The notes below the pieces were generated by a model, which was given only the letters and a program-made list of their open reading frames with translations, did not search any database and was not told the DNA's origin. Below, in pieces: positions 20,753-30,472 of a stretch of DNA of 64,000 bases. Made by a program: the position numbers and the translations under genes. This DNA comes from an uncultured bacterium (GTDB taxonomy: Bacteria; Bacteroidota; Ignavibacteria; Kapaibacteriales; UBA4661): positions 23,475 to 87,474 of the forward strand of contig CALCNX010000073.1 in assembly GCA_937899715.1 (NCBI GenBank), read 5' to 3'. Numbering within the stretch: position 1 is the stretch's first letter; each line of letters opens with the position of its first letter.

Positions 20753-22303
20753 TTATTTTTTTGCAGCCGCCGACTCAATAGCACCGCTCTCTACCATGCG
20801 CCGCACAGATTCTACGTCATCATAGATAATACGGTCGATGTCCATAAACGGCACGGTGGCGCGGATGGTCGCCCGTACTGATTCCAACGGCTCACTTGAA
20901 CGGAGTGGCTGCAAGAAATCCACGCCCTGCGCAGCGCATAAAAGCTCAATCGCCAGTACACGTTCCAAGTTTTGCACAACGCGCCAGCCTTTTTGCGCGG
21001 CAATACTGCCCATCGAGTTGTGGTCTTCCTGATTGGCGCTGGTGGGAATGGAATCCACGCTTGCGGGATGACACAGCACCTTGTTTTCCGAGACTATCGA
21101 GGCGGCAGTGTATTGAGCAATCATCAGTCCTGAGTTCAAGCCGCCCTTGGGAGCAAGAAAGCGCGGAAGCCCGCTTAACGCACCATTGACAAGACGCTCT
21201 GTGCGCCGTTCCGAGATATTTGCCAATTCCGCACAAGCGATTGCCAGAAAGTCTAGTGCCAAAGCGAGCGGCTGCCCGTGGAAATTGCCGCCTTCAAGGT
21301 GAAAGCCTTGCCCGGGGTTGTTTTCGTCAGGAAAAATAAGTGGGTTATCCGTAGCAGCATTAATTTCTTTTTCCAGCACCGACCGCACATAGCCGATAGC
21401 ATCACGCGAAGCGCCGTGAACCTGCGGCATACACCGCAGCGAATAAGCATCCTGCACACGATTGTCCACCGCCGCGTCGCGGTGCGATTCGCGGATTTGG
21501 CTGCCGTACATGAGTCCGCGTAGATTCTGTGCTGACTGCAACTGCCCTACAAAACCGCGTACTTTGTGCAAACGCTCGTCAAATGCAGTGTCCGTGCCGC
21601 GCAAAGCCTCAGCAGTGAGCGCTCCGGCAATATCTGCCACTTCTGCCAGATGCAACGCCTTGTGCAGCGAAAGCACACCAAAAGCGCACATCATCTGCGT
21701 TCCGTTTATCATCGCCAAGCCTTCTTTTGCCTGAAGCCGTATCGGCTCGATACCGTGCGCTCGCAACACGTCTCCAGACGGCTTTATTTCTACATTTCCA
21801 TCGGTCTCTACCAGAATACGCCCTTTCCCAATCGCTGCCAGCGCAATGTGCGACAACTGCACCAAATCGCCGCTGCTGCCCACCGAGCCTTGCTCCGGCA
21901 CAGCAGGAACAATATCGGCATTCAGCATGGCAACGAGCGTTTCGAGGGTTTCAAGTCGAATGCCGGAATAGCCCTTGGCAAGAGCATTGATACGCAGCAC
22001 AAGCATTGCCCGCACAAAGGAGCGAGGAAGCCACGCACCTGCACCAACACTGTGCGAAAGAATAAGATTTTCCTGCAGCTGCTCCAAATCCTCCTGCGAA
22101 ATGCGCACATTAGCAAATTCTCCGAAGCCAGTCGTTACGCCATAAACAGGCTCATTCGATGCAACCCATTGCTCAACAATAGCGCGTGAACGCCGGACGG
22201 CAGTTTTGGCATCGGCGCTCAGTTCCACACGGTGTTCGGGGGACAAAGCAATAGAGGCTACGTCCTCAAGCGTGAGGGAATTTCCGTCGAGAAGAATCGT
22301 CAT
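20753..22303 (-). CDS. hutH: Histidine ammonia-lyase
   Basis: 516 residues. It removes ammonia from histidine to give urocanate, the first step of histidine breakdown. YGVTTGFGEF (from Y54) carries the catalytic tyrosine. The electrophilic MIO cofactor normally forms from Ala-Ser-Gly; here the triad is S143-S144-G145 in GSVGSSGDLVQL. The remaining active-site stretches (NGTQMM, LEGGNFHG, NQEDHNSMG) are intact, so the enzyme is probably active with a variant triad. It is the last gene of hutU-hutI-hutG-hutH, 55 bases after hutG, and converges with the glycosyltransferase gene. Confidence 0.96.
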   Translation of the reverse strand: MTILLDGNSLTLEDVASIALSPEHRVELSADAKTAVRRSRAIVEQWVASNEPVYGVTTGFGEFANVRISQEDLEQLQENLILSHSVGAGAWLPRSFVRAMLVLRINALAKGYSGIRLETLETLVAMLNADIVPAVPEQGSVGSSGDLVQLSHIALAAIGKGRILVETDGNVEIKPSGDVLRAHGIEPIRLQAKEGLAMINGTQMMCAFGVLSLHKALHLAEVADIAGALTAEALRGTDTAFDERLHKVRGFVGQLQSAQNLRGLMYGSQIRESHRDAAVDNRVQDAYSLRCMPQVHGASRDAIGYVRSVLEKEINAATDNPLIFPDENNPGQGFHLEGGNFHGQPLALALDFLAIACAELANISERRTERLVNGALSGLPRFLAPKGGLNSGLMIAQYTAASIVSENKVLCHPASVDSIPTSANQEDHNSMGSIAAQKGWRVVQNLERVLAIELLCAAQGVDFLQPLRSSEPLESVRATIRATVPFMDIDRIIYDDVESVRRMVESGAIESAAAKK

Positions 22304-22358
22304 GGTAATCTAATATTGAGATGAAAAGAAAATTCGTAATTGGAAAGGAAGCAACTTC

Positions 22359-23381
22359 TCAGCGCTGAACAAAACCGCTCAGGAAGTGCATCACCACAAG
22401 CGCGGCAAGTTTTGCCGTCCTACCGTCAGCGTCATATTCAGGGTTGACTTCGGCAATATCAATGAACTGCACGGACGAATGTTTACCCGCCAGAAATGCC
22501 GCTTGCAGCATATCCTCTGCAAATAAGCCCACGGGCGAAGGGGCGCTCACGCCGGGCGCATCGGCACTCCGCACGGCATCCATGTCAAAGCTGACCATCA
22601 CACGCTCCACATTTGCCGAAGTGATATGCAATGCCTCTGCAAATGTCTGCCCACAGCCGTTTGCACGAACTCGGTCAAGCGTCAGCACAGTAGCGCCGCG
22701 ATTTACCATTTCCTCAAAATGTTCTGCGACATTTGCAAAAGGCTGAATGCCAAATTCAACCATATTTGCGGGGAGAAGTTTTTTGCGCTCATCCTCCAGC
22801 ATCAGTCGGAACGATGTGCCGCTATGACGCTCCGGCACAGGCGGGCGGAAATCCAAGTGTGCATCAATGTTGAGAACGCCTACACGCTCAACTGCCCGCG
22901 ACATTCCACAAAAATTCGGGTACGAAATGTCATGTCCCCCACCCAACACAATCGGCACAATACCTTGCTCCATGATGATTTCGACCGCATACTCAAGACG
23001 CTCATGCGTTTCCTCCAGCGTAGAGCCTTCGCGGATGTCGCCAAAATCGAATATTCTAAGCGCAGGAATATCATTTTGCGGGAATTGGTCGGGATGGAGC
23101 GGCGTAAGTTTATACAATGCCCGCCGAATCTCCGTGGGCGCACGACGCGCTCCCACACGACCTTTGTTGCGGTGCACACCTTCGTCTTCCGGCACACCCA
23201 CAATTCCTATTTTCACCTCCGGCACATACCCCTCCATTTTGCGAAGCACAAGGTCGCCCATGCGCACGTCGGCAGAATCATTCCGCGAGAAGAAGAGATT
23301 GGGAGCGGGTTCGATAAGAATATCGCGCAAGTGTTCTGCGGGATTTGTTATTCCCGAATTGGTCATTTCTGAATTGGTCAT
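22359..23381 (-). CDS. hutG: Formimidoylglutamase (ureohydrolase family)
   Basis: 340 residues of the arginase/agmatinase superfamily. Its two-manganese site is seen as H150 in GGGHD, D173, H175 and D177 in NIDAHLDF, and D266/D268 in SFDMDAV. In a hut operon this fold acts as formimidoylglutamase, splitting N-formimidoylglutamate into glutamate and formamide; the function is assigned from that context. The start ATG at 23381 overlaps the hutI stop by four bases. A 15-bp tandem repeat gives the N-terminus MTNSEMTNSGITN, so a second ATG at 23366 is also possible. Confidence 0.9.
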   Translation of the reverse strand: MTNSEMTNSGITNPAEHLRDILIEPAPNLFFSRNDSADVRMGDLVLRKMEGYVPEVKIGIVGVPEDEGVHRNKGRVGARRAPTEIRRALYKLTPLHPDQFPQNDIPALRIFDFGDIREGSTLEETHERLEYAVEIIMEQGIVPIVLGGGHDISYPNFCGMSRAVERVGVLNIDAHLDFRPPVPERHSGTSFRLMLEDERKKLLPANMVEFGIQPFANVAEHFEEMVNRGATVLTLDRVRANGCGQTFAEALHITSANVERVMVSFDMDAVRSADAPGVSAPSPVGLFAEDMLQAAFLAGKHSSVQFIDIAEVNPEYDADGRTAKLAALVVMHFLSGFVQR

Positions 23382-24619
23382 ACGACGACTTTTCCGTTTT
23401 TAATAACGTGAGCAATGTGATTCATGCCGAAATGGTAGGATAATTCGTAAAAATGTGCAACGTCGCAAAGCAGAATATCTGCTTGCTTGCCAACTTCAAT
23501 GCTCCCGCGCTCATGCGCCAGACAGAGTGCCGCAGCGCCATTCAGCGTTGAGGCTGTAAGCGCCTCCTCCGGTGTCATCCGCATTTGGGTAGAGGCAAGC
23601 GTCATCATCATCGGCATCGAAAATGTCACCGATGAGCCGGGGTTGAAGTCCGTAGCAAGCGCGACCGTCCCGCCAGCATCAATCACCGCCCGCAATGGCG
23701 GATAGGGATGATTGAGAAACAGCGATGCGCCCGGAAGCCCCGTTGCAATGGTTTCGGAAGTGGCAATAATTTCCACCCCTTTGGGCGTGGTACATTCCAG
23801 ATGGTCAACCGAGACAGCACCCAAGCGTACACCAAGCGCAGAGGCTCCGCTATCGGAAAGTTGGTCAGCATGAAGTTTTAATGCAAAGCCCAGTTCCCGT
23901 GCTGTCTTCAGAACACGTTCCGATTGCTCCAGCGAAAAATAATTCTCCTCGCAAAAAATATCGCAAAACACAGCCAAATTGCGCTCCTTGACGGCAGGCA
24001 ACATTTCCTTGCAGACGATCTCGATATACCCTTCGCGGTCGTTTTTGTACTCCGGCGGAAAGGCGTGTGCGCCGAGGAACGTGGGAACAATCGTCATCGG
24101 GTGCGTCCGCGCAAGTTCTTGAATTACTTCCAAGATTTTCAGTTCCGATGCGGTGTCCAACCCGTAGCCACTTTTGATTTCCACCGTCGTCGTGCCATGC
24201 CGGAGCATTGCGTCGAGACGCTTTTTCCCGATAGCATAAAGTTCTTCGTGCGAGGCGGTGCGCGTGGCATTCATCGTCGAAAGAATACCGCCGCCCGCAG
24301 CAGCAATTTCCTGATAGGTCTTGCCCGCCGAGCGCATAGCAAATTCATTTGCACGGTTTCCGCCAAAGACGGTGTGCGTGTGCGAATCCACAAAGCCCGG
24401 CACTGCGGTCATACCTCTGGCATCGAATCGTTCTGCGGCATTTGCTTCTTTTTCTAATTCCGCCGAAGCGCCAATACGAGCGATAATACCGTTTTCGATA
24501 AGGATGGCGGCGTTTTGCTCCGTGTGGATAGTGCCCATTGCCACGCCGGACAGACGTGGTGCATTTTCGGCGCGCGGAGTCGCCAAGCTACCGATGTTGT
24601 AGAGAAGAAGTGAAGCCAT
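23378..24619 (-). CDS. hutI: Imidazolonepropionase
   Basis: 413 residues, the third enzyme of histidine degradation; it opens the imidazolone ring to give N-formimidoylglutamate. An amidohydrolase-fold metalloenzyme: the HxH metal motif is H80/H82 in VDSHTHTVFGG, followed by AAGGGILSTM and the conserved VEIKSGYGLD. The open frame extends 118 codons upstream, but that part overlaps hutU and is cysteine/arginine-rich shadow sequence; ATG 24619 (MASLLLYNIG) gives the family's usual length and lies 23 bases after hutU. Confidence 0.96.
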   Translation of the reverse strand: MASLLLYNIGSLATPRAENAPRLSGVAMGTIHTEQNAAILIENGIIARIGASAELEKEANAAERFDARGMTAVPGFVDSHTHTVFGGNRANEFAMRSAGKTYQEIAAAGGGILSTMNATRTASHEELYAIGKKRLDAMLRHGTTTVEIKSGYGLDTASELKILEVIQELARTHPMTIVPTFLGAHAFPPEYKNDREGYIEIVCKEMLPAVKERNLAVFCDIFCEENYFSLEQSERVLKTARELGFALKLHADQLSDSGASALGVRLGAVSVDHLECTTPKGVEIIATSETIATGLPGASLFLNHPYPPLRAVIDAGGTVALATDFNPGSSVTFSMPMMMTLASTQMRMTPEEALTASTLNGAAALCLAHERGSIEVGKQADILLCDVAHFYELSYHFGMNHIAHVIKNGKVVV

Positions 24620-24642
24620 TTGCGAGAGGGAAATAGAGAATT

Positions 24643-26316
24643 TTACAACATCGGAACAGTGATACCATGCGTTCGTGCGTTGTCCTGAGCGCGTTCGTAG
24701 CCCGCGTCTGCATGGCGCAAAATGCCCATCGTGGGGTCGTAGGTCAGAACACGCTGCAAGCGCCGCGCTGCTTCGGGCGTACCGTCTGCCAGCACAACCA
24801 TACCCGCATGAAGCGAATACCCCATACCCACGCCACCGCCGTGATGCAACGACACCCACGTCGCGCCACCAATGGCGTTCAGTGCGAAATTCAAATAGAC
24901 CCAGTCCGCCACCGCATCTGATGTGTCTTTCATAGCTTCGGTTTCGCGGTTGGGTGAAGCCACAGAGCCGCAATCAAGATGGTCACGCCCGATGATAATG
25001 GGCGCAGAAACCTTACCCGATGCCACGAGGTCGTTAAAGAGTTTGCCTGCTTTTGCCCGTTCGCCGTATTTGAGCCAGCAAATACGCGCCGGAAGCCCCT
25101 GATAACGCAAACTTGTAGAAGCCTTTTCTATCCAGCGATGCAGCGATTCATTTTCGGGGAAAAGCTCACAAATGGCACGGTCGGTAGTTGTAATATCTTG
25201 CGGGTCGCCGGAGAGCGCCACCCAACGGAAAGGACCACTTCCGTCACAAAAGAGCGGTCGGATAAACGCCGGTACGAACCCCGGATAATCGAACGCATTG
25301 GCAACGCCGTACTCTTTTGCCACACCGCGAAGATTATTGCCGTAATCGAATACCACAGCGCCGCGACGTTGAAATTCCAGCATTGCTTCCACGTGCTCAC
25401 AGATGGATTTATGCGCTAAACGCAGGTATTCATCAGGGTTCGCAGTACGGAGCGCATCGGCACTTTCTTTCGTCATACCCGCCGGATAATAACCGTTGAG
25501 TGGGTCGTGAGCAGAGGTTTGGTCGGTTATTACATCAGGTCGGATATTGCGCCGAAGCAGTTCCGGCAGCACTTCCGCCGCATTACCAAGAAGCCCCACC
25601 GAAATTGGAGTTTTGTCCGCGACGTGCTTTGTGATGATTTGCAGTGCCTCGTCAAGATTAGTGCATTTCACATCGCAATAGCGGTCGTGTATGCGTTTGT
25701 CTATGCGCCATTCGTCAATTTCAATGCAGAGCGTAGCTGCGCCGTTGAAGGTGGCAGCAAGTGGCTGTGCGCCGCCCATTCCACCCAAACCCGCCGTCAG
25801 CACAAAGCGTCCGGCAAGCGTACCGCCAAAATGCTGCCGTGCACACTCGGCGAAGGTCTCGTAGGTGCCTTGCAAGATTCCCTGCGTCCCGATGTAAATC
25901 CAGCTTCCGGCAGTCATCTGTCCGTACATCATCAGCCCCAGCGCGTCCAGACGGCGGAACTCATCCCACGTTGCCCATTTGCCCACAAGATTAGAATTGG
26001 CAATAATCACGCGGGGCGCGTCGGTATGGGTTTGGACAACACCGACGGGTTTACCGGACTGTACAAGCAAGGTTTCGTCGGGGTTCATGGATTTTAGCGA
26101 CGACAAGATGGCATCGTAACACGCCCAATTCCTCGCTGCTTTGCCTAAGCCGCCATAGACAATCAGGTCTTGCGGGCGCTCTGCGACTTCGGGGTCGAGG
26201 TTATTTTGAATCATGCGATACGCGGCTTCGATTTGCCAATTTTTACAGGTCAATTCTGCGCCACGAGGAGCGCGGACAAGGCGCGTAGCCTCGGCGGAAG
26301 GGATGATTGTGGACAT
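24643..26316 (-). CDS. hutU: Urocanate hydratase
   Basis: 557 residues, the second enzyme of histidine degradation (urocanate to imidazolonepropionate), using a tightly bound NAD as electrophile. GLGGMGGAQ at residues 176-184 is the NAD-binding motif, and DHLDCGSVASPNRETEAM carries family-conserved catalytic-site residues. Length and both ends match the family. It is the first gene of the hut operon; no regulator gene lies beside it, and no exact Bacteroidota promoter was seen upstream. Confidence 0.98.
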   Translation of the reverse strand: MSTIIPSAEATRLVRAPRGAELTCKNWQIEAAYRMIQNNLDPEVAERPQDLIVYGGLGKAARNWACYDAILSSLKSMNPDETLLVQSGKPVGVVQTHTDAPRVIIANSNLVGKWATWDEFRRLDALGLMMYGQMTAGSWIYIGTQGILQGTYETFAECARQHFGGTLAGRFVLTAGLGGMGGAQPLAATFNGAATLCIEIDEWRIDKRIHDRYCDVKCTNLDEALQIITKHVADKTPISVGLLGNAAEVLPELLRRNIRPDVITDQTSAHDPLNGYYPAGMTKESADALRTANPDEYLRLAHKSICEHVEAMLEFQRRGAVVFDYGNNLRGVAKEYGVANAFDYPGFVPAFIRPLFCDGSGPFRWVALSGDPQDITTTDRAICELFPENESLHRWIEKASTSLRYQGLPARICWLKYGERAKAGKLFNDLVASGKVSAPIIIGRDHLDCGSVASPNRETEAMKDTSDAVADWVYLNFALNAIGGATWVSLHHGGGVGMGYSLHAGMVVLADGTPEAARRLQRVLTYDPTMGILRHADAGYERAQDNARTHGITVPML

Positions 26317-26646
26317 AAACGGTTTGAATGAAATGATAGTATCCTGAACAACATGAATTTACGAACGACACAAAATGCGTAGCGACTGCGAATATAATTA
26401 AAAAGGAGCATAATTACTCAGTTTGTGCGGCAAATTGATAATTTCAATTTGACAAGCAGGGTGTGTCTTGGCAAACAAACGGCGCACTGCATGAACAGTG
26501 CATTGCACCTCATGGCAAAGAAAAAATTTTGTATGCCATAAATCCAAGCTCACAGAACTAGCGTATAGTCAGAAGTATTTACCGGTCGTGAGCAGAAGGC
26601 GATGGAGAGGAACAGCGCATTCACTTCTCAAACCGGAGTTTTTTCA
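26317..26646. other. Divergent spacer between hutU and the DUF4331 gene
   Basis: No gene seen. It must contain the promoters of the hut operon (minus) and the DUF4331 gene (plus). CAAATTG and CAATTTG form a 7-bp inverted repeat around 26431-26451, and GCACTG-CATGAA-CAGTGC forms a small hairpin near 26485. GGAG at 26635-26638 is a good ribosome binding site for the start at 26647. Confidence 0.5.
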
Positions 26647-28830
26647 ATGAAACGTTTTGTCATCCTTGCTACGCTTGTGGCAACGGTTGTGGCTGGATAT
26701 TTGATTGTAAGCCGCCCTACATCGGTGGACGCATCCAGTCACCGCGACGCACCCCTTATCAGCAACGACCCGCTTGCCGATAACACCGATTTGTACGCCT
26801 TTCGTTCACCGGACAAGCCAAACACGGTAACGATTATTGCCAATTATATTCCCATGGAATTACCTGAAGGTGGTCCGAATTATGCGACCTTTGGTGAAAA
26901 TATCCGTTACGAAATCCACATCAAAAATAAAACCTCCGCAGCCGCGCTTGGTGCTGCCACGGACGACGTTACCTACCGCTTTACCTTTCGGCAAACGAAC
27001 CAAGATTCGACGACGTTTTTCAATATCCGGCTCGGCAAAGAAAATCTAAAAACAACCTATACGTGCGAAAAGAGCACTGATGGCGGAAAAACGTTTACCG
27101 CAATCGTGCAGAATGGCGTTGTGCCACCAGCGAACATTGGACCACGCTCTATTGACGGCGCGGCAGGCAAGGGCGCGTCTTACGCAAGCATCGTTCAAGC
27201 GGCGATTACTACCGCAACATCGGGTGAAACAGTTTTCTGTGGACCACGCGATGATGCCTTTTTCGTGGACTTGGGTGGTGTGTTCGATTTAGGACAAACC
27301 CGTTCCAAATTTGGCACCGACGCGAATGACCCAGCAAACGCCCGCGATGCCGTCGCAGGCTTCAACACACACGCTATCTGCCTGCAAATTCCGATTGAAA
27401 TGCTTCAGAAGGACGGAAAAACAGTCGCTCAAGCAAAAAATGGACTTGATGGCGACTATGTGATTGGCGTGTGGGCATCGGCGGCGCGTCCGCAAATTCA
27501 AACACTTTCAGCGCGAGGCGACAAGCCATCGTATAGTGGCTCGTGGGTGCAGGTCTCGCGGTTAGGAATGCCGCTCGCAAATGAAGCCATTATTCCCATC
27601 GGCGCAAAAGACCGTTGGAATGCCGTTACGCCCTACAGCACCGATGAACAGGGCTTCGCCGACTATTTTGCTAATCCCGAATTAGCCTTGTACATGGACG
27701 ACAGCCAATTTGGCGGTGCGGTTCCTGCATTTGCGAATCTTCGCGTACAGTCAAAGTCATACCCCGCGATTGGTACGCTGCCAACCTATACCGCAGCAGG
27801 CTTTGATTTCCGCAATGGTAAGGACGGTGCATTTGCTGTTACTAAAGTATCGCCCGCTATCAACCTTTCCGCCACCGCATTTGCCGTTCCCTTGCAGCCG
27901 GGCTTGGTGGCAGCAGGAAAGCCGCGCCTTGTGGATATATTCCCTATCTTCTATTTTGGTGTGCCGAATCTGATTCCGTACCAGCTTGCAACGGGCAAGA
28001 CAGGCGGACCCTTGAGCGCTGGAAAGCCGTTTATTCATAACTTTTTGCCCGTCACACAAGCACCGGACGGCAAGATTTATGGCGGTGATATGCTCCGCTT
28101 GAATATGGCTACGCCCGTTACCGATCGTGCTTCCGCCGAATTTCGCACCAACGCACGCATGGGATTAATACGCGCTGCGGCAATTGGCTTGACGGCTGCG
28201 CCGTTTAATACCAACAGCAACCTCGAAGCTATTCCCCATATGGACGGCTTCCCGAATGGTCGCCGCTTGGAAGATGACGTAACGACGATTGAACTTCAAG
28301 CAGTTGGAGGACTCGTTCTTGCAGCTGTCGGGCTTGGCTTTGATGATGCCACATCAGGTGCATACACAGACCTTGCTTCAGCACAACTTGTCAAGGAGCT
28401 GACCTATAACGCCGGACCGTCGGCAAATGACGTTCCTATTTTGTCGGTATTCCCCTATGAACCAACACCACATCGCGGCTATGATTATGTGAAGCGCCTC
28501 ACAAGTGCCAGCCCGGTCGTTGTGGCAGTGAAAGACGACCCACTCGGTGGTTTGGCATCAGCACCGCTTGGGGGCTTTGTGAACGTCTACCCGAATCCAT
28601 CGGTAGCGACAACAAACGTTGAATACTTTGTTACCAAATCATCCGACGTGCGTGTGGTTGCCTACGATGCTGCCGGAAAAACGCTTGGCACTCTTACAAA
28701 TCAACAAGTTCTTGCGGGCAAGCACACACTGAATTGGGAGACTTCCAGCGTACCCAATGGAGCATACATCCTGAGTTTGCAGATCAATGGGCAAACAGTC
28801 GCGGCGCAAAAAGTCCTTGTGAACCGCTAA
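26647..28830 (+). CDS. DUF4331 family secreted protein with T9SS sorting tail
   Basis: 727 residues. The signal/anchor sequence MKRFVILATLVATVVAGYLIV is followed by SSHRDAPLISNDPLADNTDLYAF, the hallmark opening of DUF4331 proteins. The C-terminal 80 residues begin FVNVYPNPSVATTNVEYF and end QKVLVNR, the layout of a type A sorting domain for the type IX secretion system, so the protein is probably exported and fixed to the cell surface. The molecular function of DUF4331 is unknown. ATG 26647 was preferred over an upstream ATG at 26602 because it starts the signal peptide and has GGAG 8 bases before it. Confidence 0.9.
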   Translation: MKRFVILATLVATVVAGYLIVSRPTSVDASSHRDAPLISNDPLADNTDLYAFRSPDKPNTVTIIANYIPMELPEGGPNYATFGENIRYEIHIKNKTSAAALGAATDDVTYRFTFRQTNQDSTTFFNIRLGKENLKTTYTCEKSTDGGKTFTAIVQNGVVPPANIGPRSIDGAAGKGASYASIVQAAITTATSGETVFCGPRDDAFFVDLGGVFDLGQTRSKFGTDANDPANARDAVAGFNTHAICLQIPIEMLQKDGKTVAQAKNGLDGDYVIGVWASAARPQIQTLSARGDKPSYSGSWVQVSRLGMPLANEAIIPIGAKDRWNAVTPYSTDEQGFADYFANPELALYMDDSQFGGAVPAFANLRVQSKSYPAIGTLPTYTAAGFDFRNGKDGAFAVTKVSPAINLSATAFAVPLQPGLVAAGKPRLVDIFPIFYFGVPNLIPYQLATGKTGGPLSAGKPFIHNFLPVTQAPDGKIYGGDMLRLNMATPVTDRASAEFRTNARMGLIRAAAIGLTAAPFNTNSNLEAIPHMDGFPNGRRLEDDVTTIELQAVGGLVLAAVGLGFDDATSGAYTDLASAQLVKELTYNAGPSANDVPILSVFPYEPTPHRGYDYVKRLTSASPVVVAVKDDPLGGLASAPLGGFVNVYPNPSVATTNVEYFVTKSSDVRVVAYDAAGKTLGTLTNQQVLAGKHTLNWETSSVPNGAYILSLQINGQTVAAQKVLVNR

Positions 28831-28850
28831 GGCAGCAGACGAGAATAATT

Positions 28851-28880
28851 GCCGCATTGTGCGCACAGTGCGGCTTTCAT
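28851..28880 (+). terminator. Possible hairpin terminator after the DUF4331 gene
   Basis: A near-perfect palindrome (GCCGCATTGTGC with GCACAGTGCGGC, one G-U pair) ends in TTTCAT. It has a strong stem but a short T-run, so it is a weak terminator at best. It lies 20 bases after the stop codon. Confidence 0.45.
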
Positions 28881-28999
28881 ACACACTAAGACTCAGCATC
28901 CTTCCCCAGACGTAGACTCTTCCTCGATGTCTGCGCTTGGGTTCTGCTTGCAGTGCCTCCATTCAAGCTGTTCCTCTTCAGCTGAGTCTTTGTGTGTAT
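28879..28999. repeat. 121-bp element bounded by 19-bp inverted repeats, upstream of the TPR gene
   Basis: ATACACACTAAGACTCAGC (28879-28897) and GCTGAGTCTTTGTGTGTAT (28981-28999) are reverse complements with one mismatch, separated by 83 bases that themselves contain a CAGAC/GTCTG pairing. As RNA this would be a long stem-loop in the leader of the TPR gene; as DNA it resembles a miniature inverted-repeat element. No target-site duplication was seen at its edges. Confidence 0.6.
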
Positions 29000-29044
29000 T
29001 GTTTGTATTCGTTTCTTCGTTCATTTTTTCACGAAAAATCAACC

Positions 29045-30361
29045 ATGACACTCAATAAAAAACTACTCCTTAGCGTTGCCGTTGTAGGCATTATTGGCAG
29101 CACGGCGGGCGTATATTTTGGTTTGCAGCGAAAGCAGTCCGTAGAACTGCCGACTATATCCCGCCGCTCCGGTGAGTCATCACCGTCATCGGAATTTCTG
29201 AACGCCCAGCGCAGCGTGGATTACTACCGTGAGCAGATTCGCCTCAAACCCGACGTTGCGAAAAATTATATCGAACTTGCCCAGCTTTTTATGCAGGAAG
29301 CCCGCGTAACGGGCAATCACCACGAGTATATTCCCAAAGCGCGTGTACTCTTGGAAAGCGCTCTCCGACTTGCTCCTAATGATTTTAACGCGCTCTTGAC
29401 CCAAGCCTCTTTGCAAATGACATTGCACCAATTTGCGGCGGCGCGAATACTGGCAGAGCGCTGTGTGGCAATGAACCCGTACAATGCGGCAGCGTATGGT
29501 GTTCTTTGCGATGCGTTGACAGAACTGGGAGAATACGACCGTGCCGTCAGTGCGGCAGACAAAATGACCGCAACACACCCGGACTTACGCTCATATGCAC
29601 GGGTGTCGTACTTGCGAGAGCTGCATGGCGACTTGGACGGAGCAATAGGAGCAATGCGCCTTGCGGCGGAAGCAGGCGTTAGCGGGCAGGAGAACCGCGC
29701 GTGGGTGCTGCATAATCTCGGCATACTGCTGCTCCAAAAGAACGCCACAAGCGATGCGGAGCGAATTTTTCAAGGCATTTTACAAGAACGCCCGGGTTAT
29801 CCTTTTGCATTAAGCGGTCTGGCTCGTATCAAAGCTATGCAGGGAGAACCATTCAAAGCGGTAGATTTGCTCCTTACTGCTTTGCATACCACGCCGGAAC
29901 ACGCTTTTATGGAACAAATCGCCGATGTCTATCTCGCAATGGGCGAAACAAAAACCGCACAAGAAATGGAGAATAGGGCATTGGAAGCATTCCGCCAACA
30001 CGAGCAAGAAGGCTGGAATATTAACCGCGAGTATGCTGCATTTTGCTTGAATCACAATATCAATATATCCGAAGCATTACAACGTGCCGAGGCGGATTTC
30101 CATACACGCCCACAAAACCTTGACGCACTGGATACCTTTGCCTACGCACTACACAAAAACGGCAGAACACAAGAAGCAGTACCGCTCGTAGAACAAATGT
30201 TGCGTTTGCATAGCACAAACCCCGTTCTTCGGTATCATGCCGGAATCATCCTCCGCGCCGCCGGCGACTCCAAACGAGGTGCAGAGTTGCTTCACGATGC
30301 TGCCACGCACAATATAAAAGCATACACAGCCTTTCTCAATGCGGAAATTGCAGCGTTATAG
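29045..30361 (+). CDS. TPR-repeat protein, membrane anchored
   Basis: 438 residues. The N-terminal MTLNKKLLLSVAVVGIIGST is a signal anchor or signal peptide, then several tetratricopeptide repeats run to the end (for example RVLLESALRLAPNDFNALLT, ILAERCVAMNPYNAAAYGVL, RIFQGILQERPGYPFALSGL). Such proteins act as scaffolds for protein-protein contacts; no partner is visible. The open frame starts earlier at 28937, but that part falls in the inverted-repeat element, so ATG 29045 was chosen. Downstream of the DUF4331 gene on the same strand; a shared role is possible but unproven. Confidence 0.85.
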   Translation: MTLNKKLLLSVAVVGIIGSTAGVYFGLQRKQSVELPTISRRSGESSPSSEFLNAQRSVDYYREQIRLKPDVAKNYIELAQLFMQEARVTGNHHEYIPKARVLLESALRLAPNDFNALLTQASLQMTLHQFAAARILAERCVAMNPYNAAAYGVLCDALTELGEYDRAVSAADKMTATHPDLRSYARVSYLRELHGDLDGAIGAMRLAAEAGVSGQENRAWVLHNLGILLLQKNATSDAERIFQGILQERPGYPFALSGLARIKAMQGEPFKAVDLLLTALHTTPEHAFMEQIADVYLAMGETKTAQEMENRALEAFRQHEQEGWNINREYAAFCLNHNINISEALQRAEADFHTRPQNLDALDTFAYALHKNGRTQEAVPLVEQMLRLHSTNPVLRYHAGIILRAAGDSKRGAELLHDAATHNIKAYTAFLNAEIAAL

Positions 30362-30472
30362 CATATCGTTTTCCCATTCTGGAATTATTCGCCAAACATT
30401 TCTCTCAATTCTTCTTCAAAGTCCCGTTTGAAGAGCCGGAATATAAATTTAGCGCCCTTGCTGTAATAACAG

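Noticed and set aside
23378..24973. Long form of imidazolonepropionase with 118 extra N-terminal residues
   Set aside because: The extension overlaps hutU and is cysteine/arginine-rich shadow sequence; the family starts at 24619.
26431..26502. Small inverted repeats in the hutU/DUF4331 spacer as operators
   Set aside because: Arms are only 6-7 bp, in an A/T-rich region, and could occur by chance; noted only in the spacer entry.
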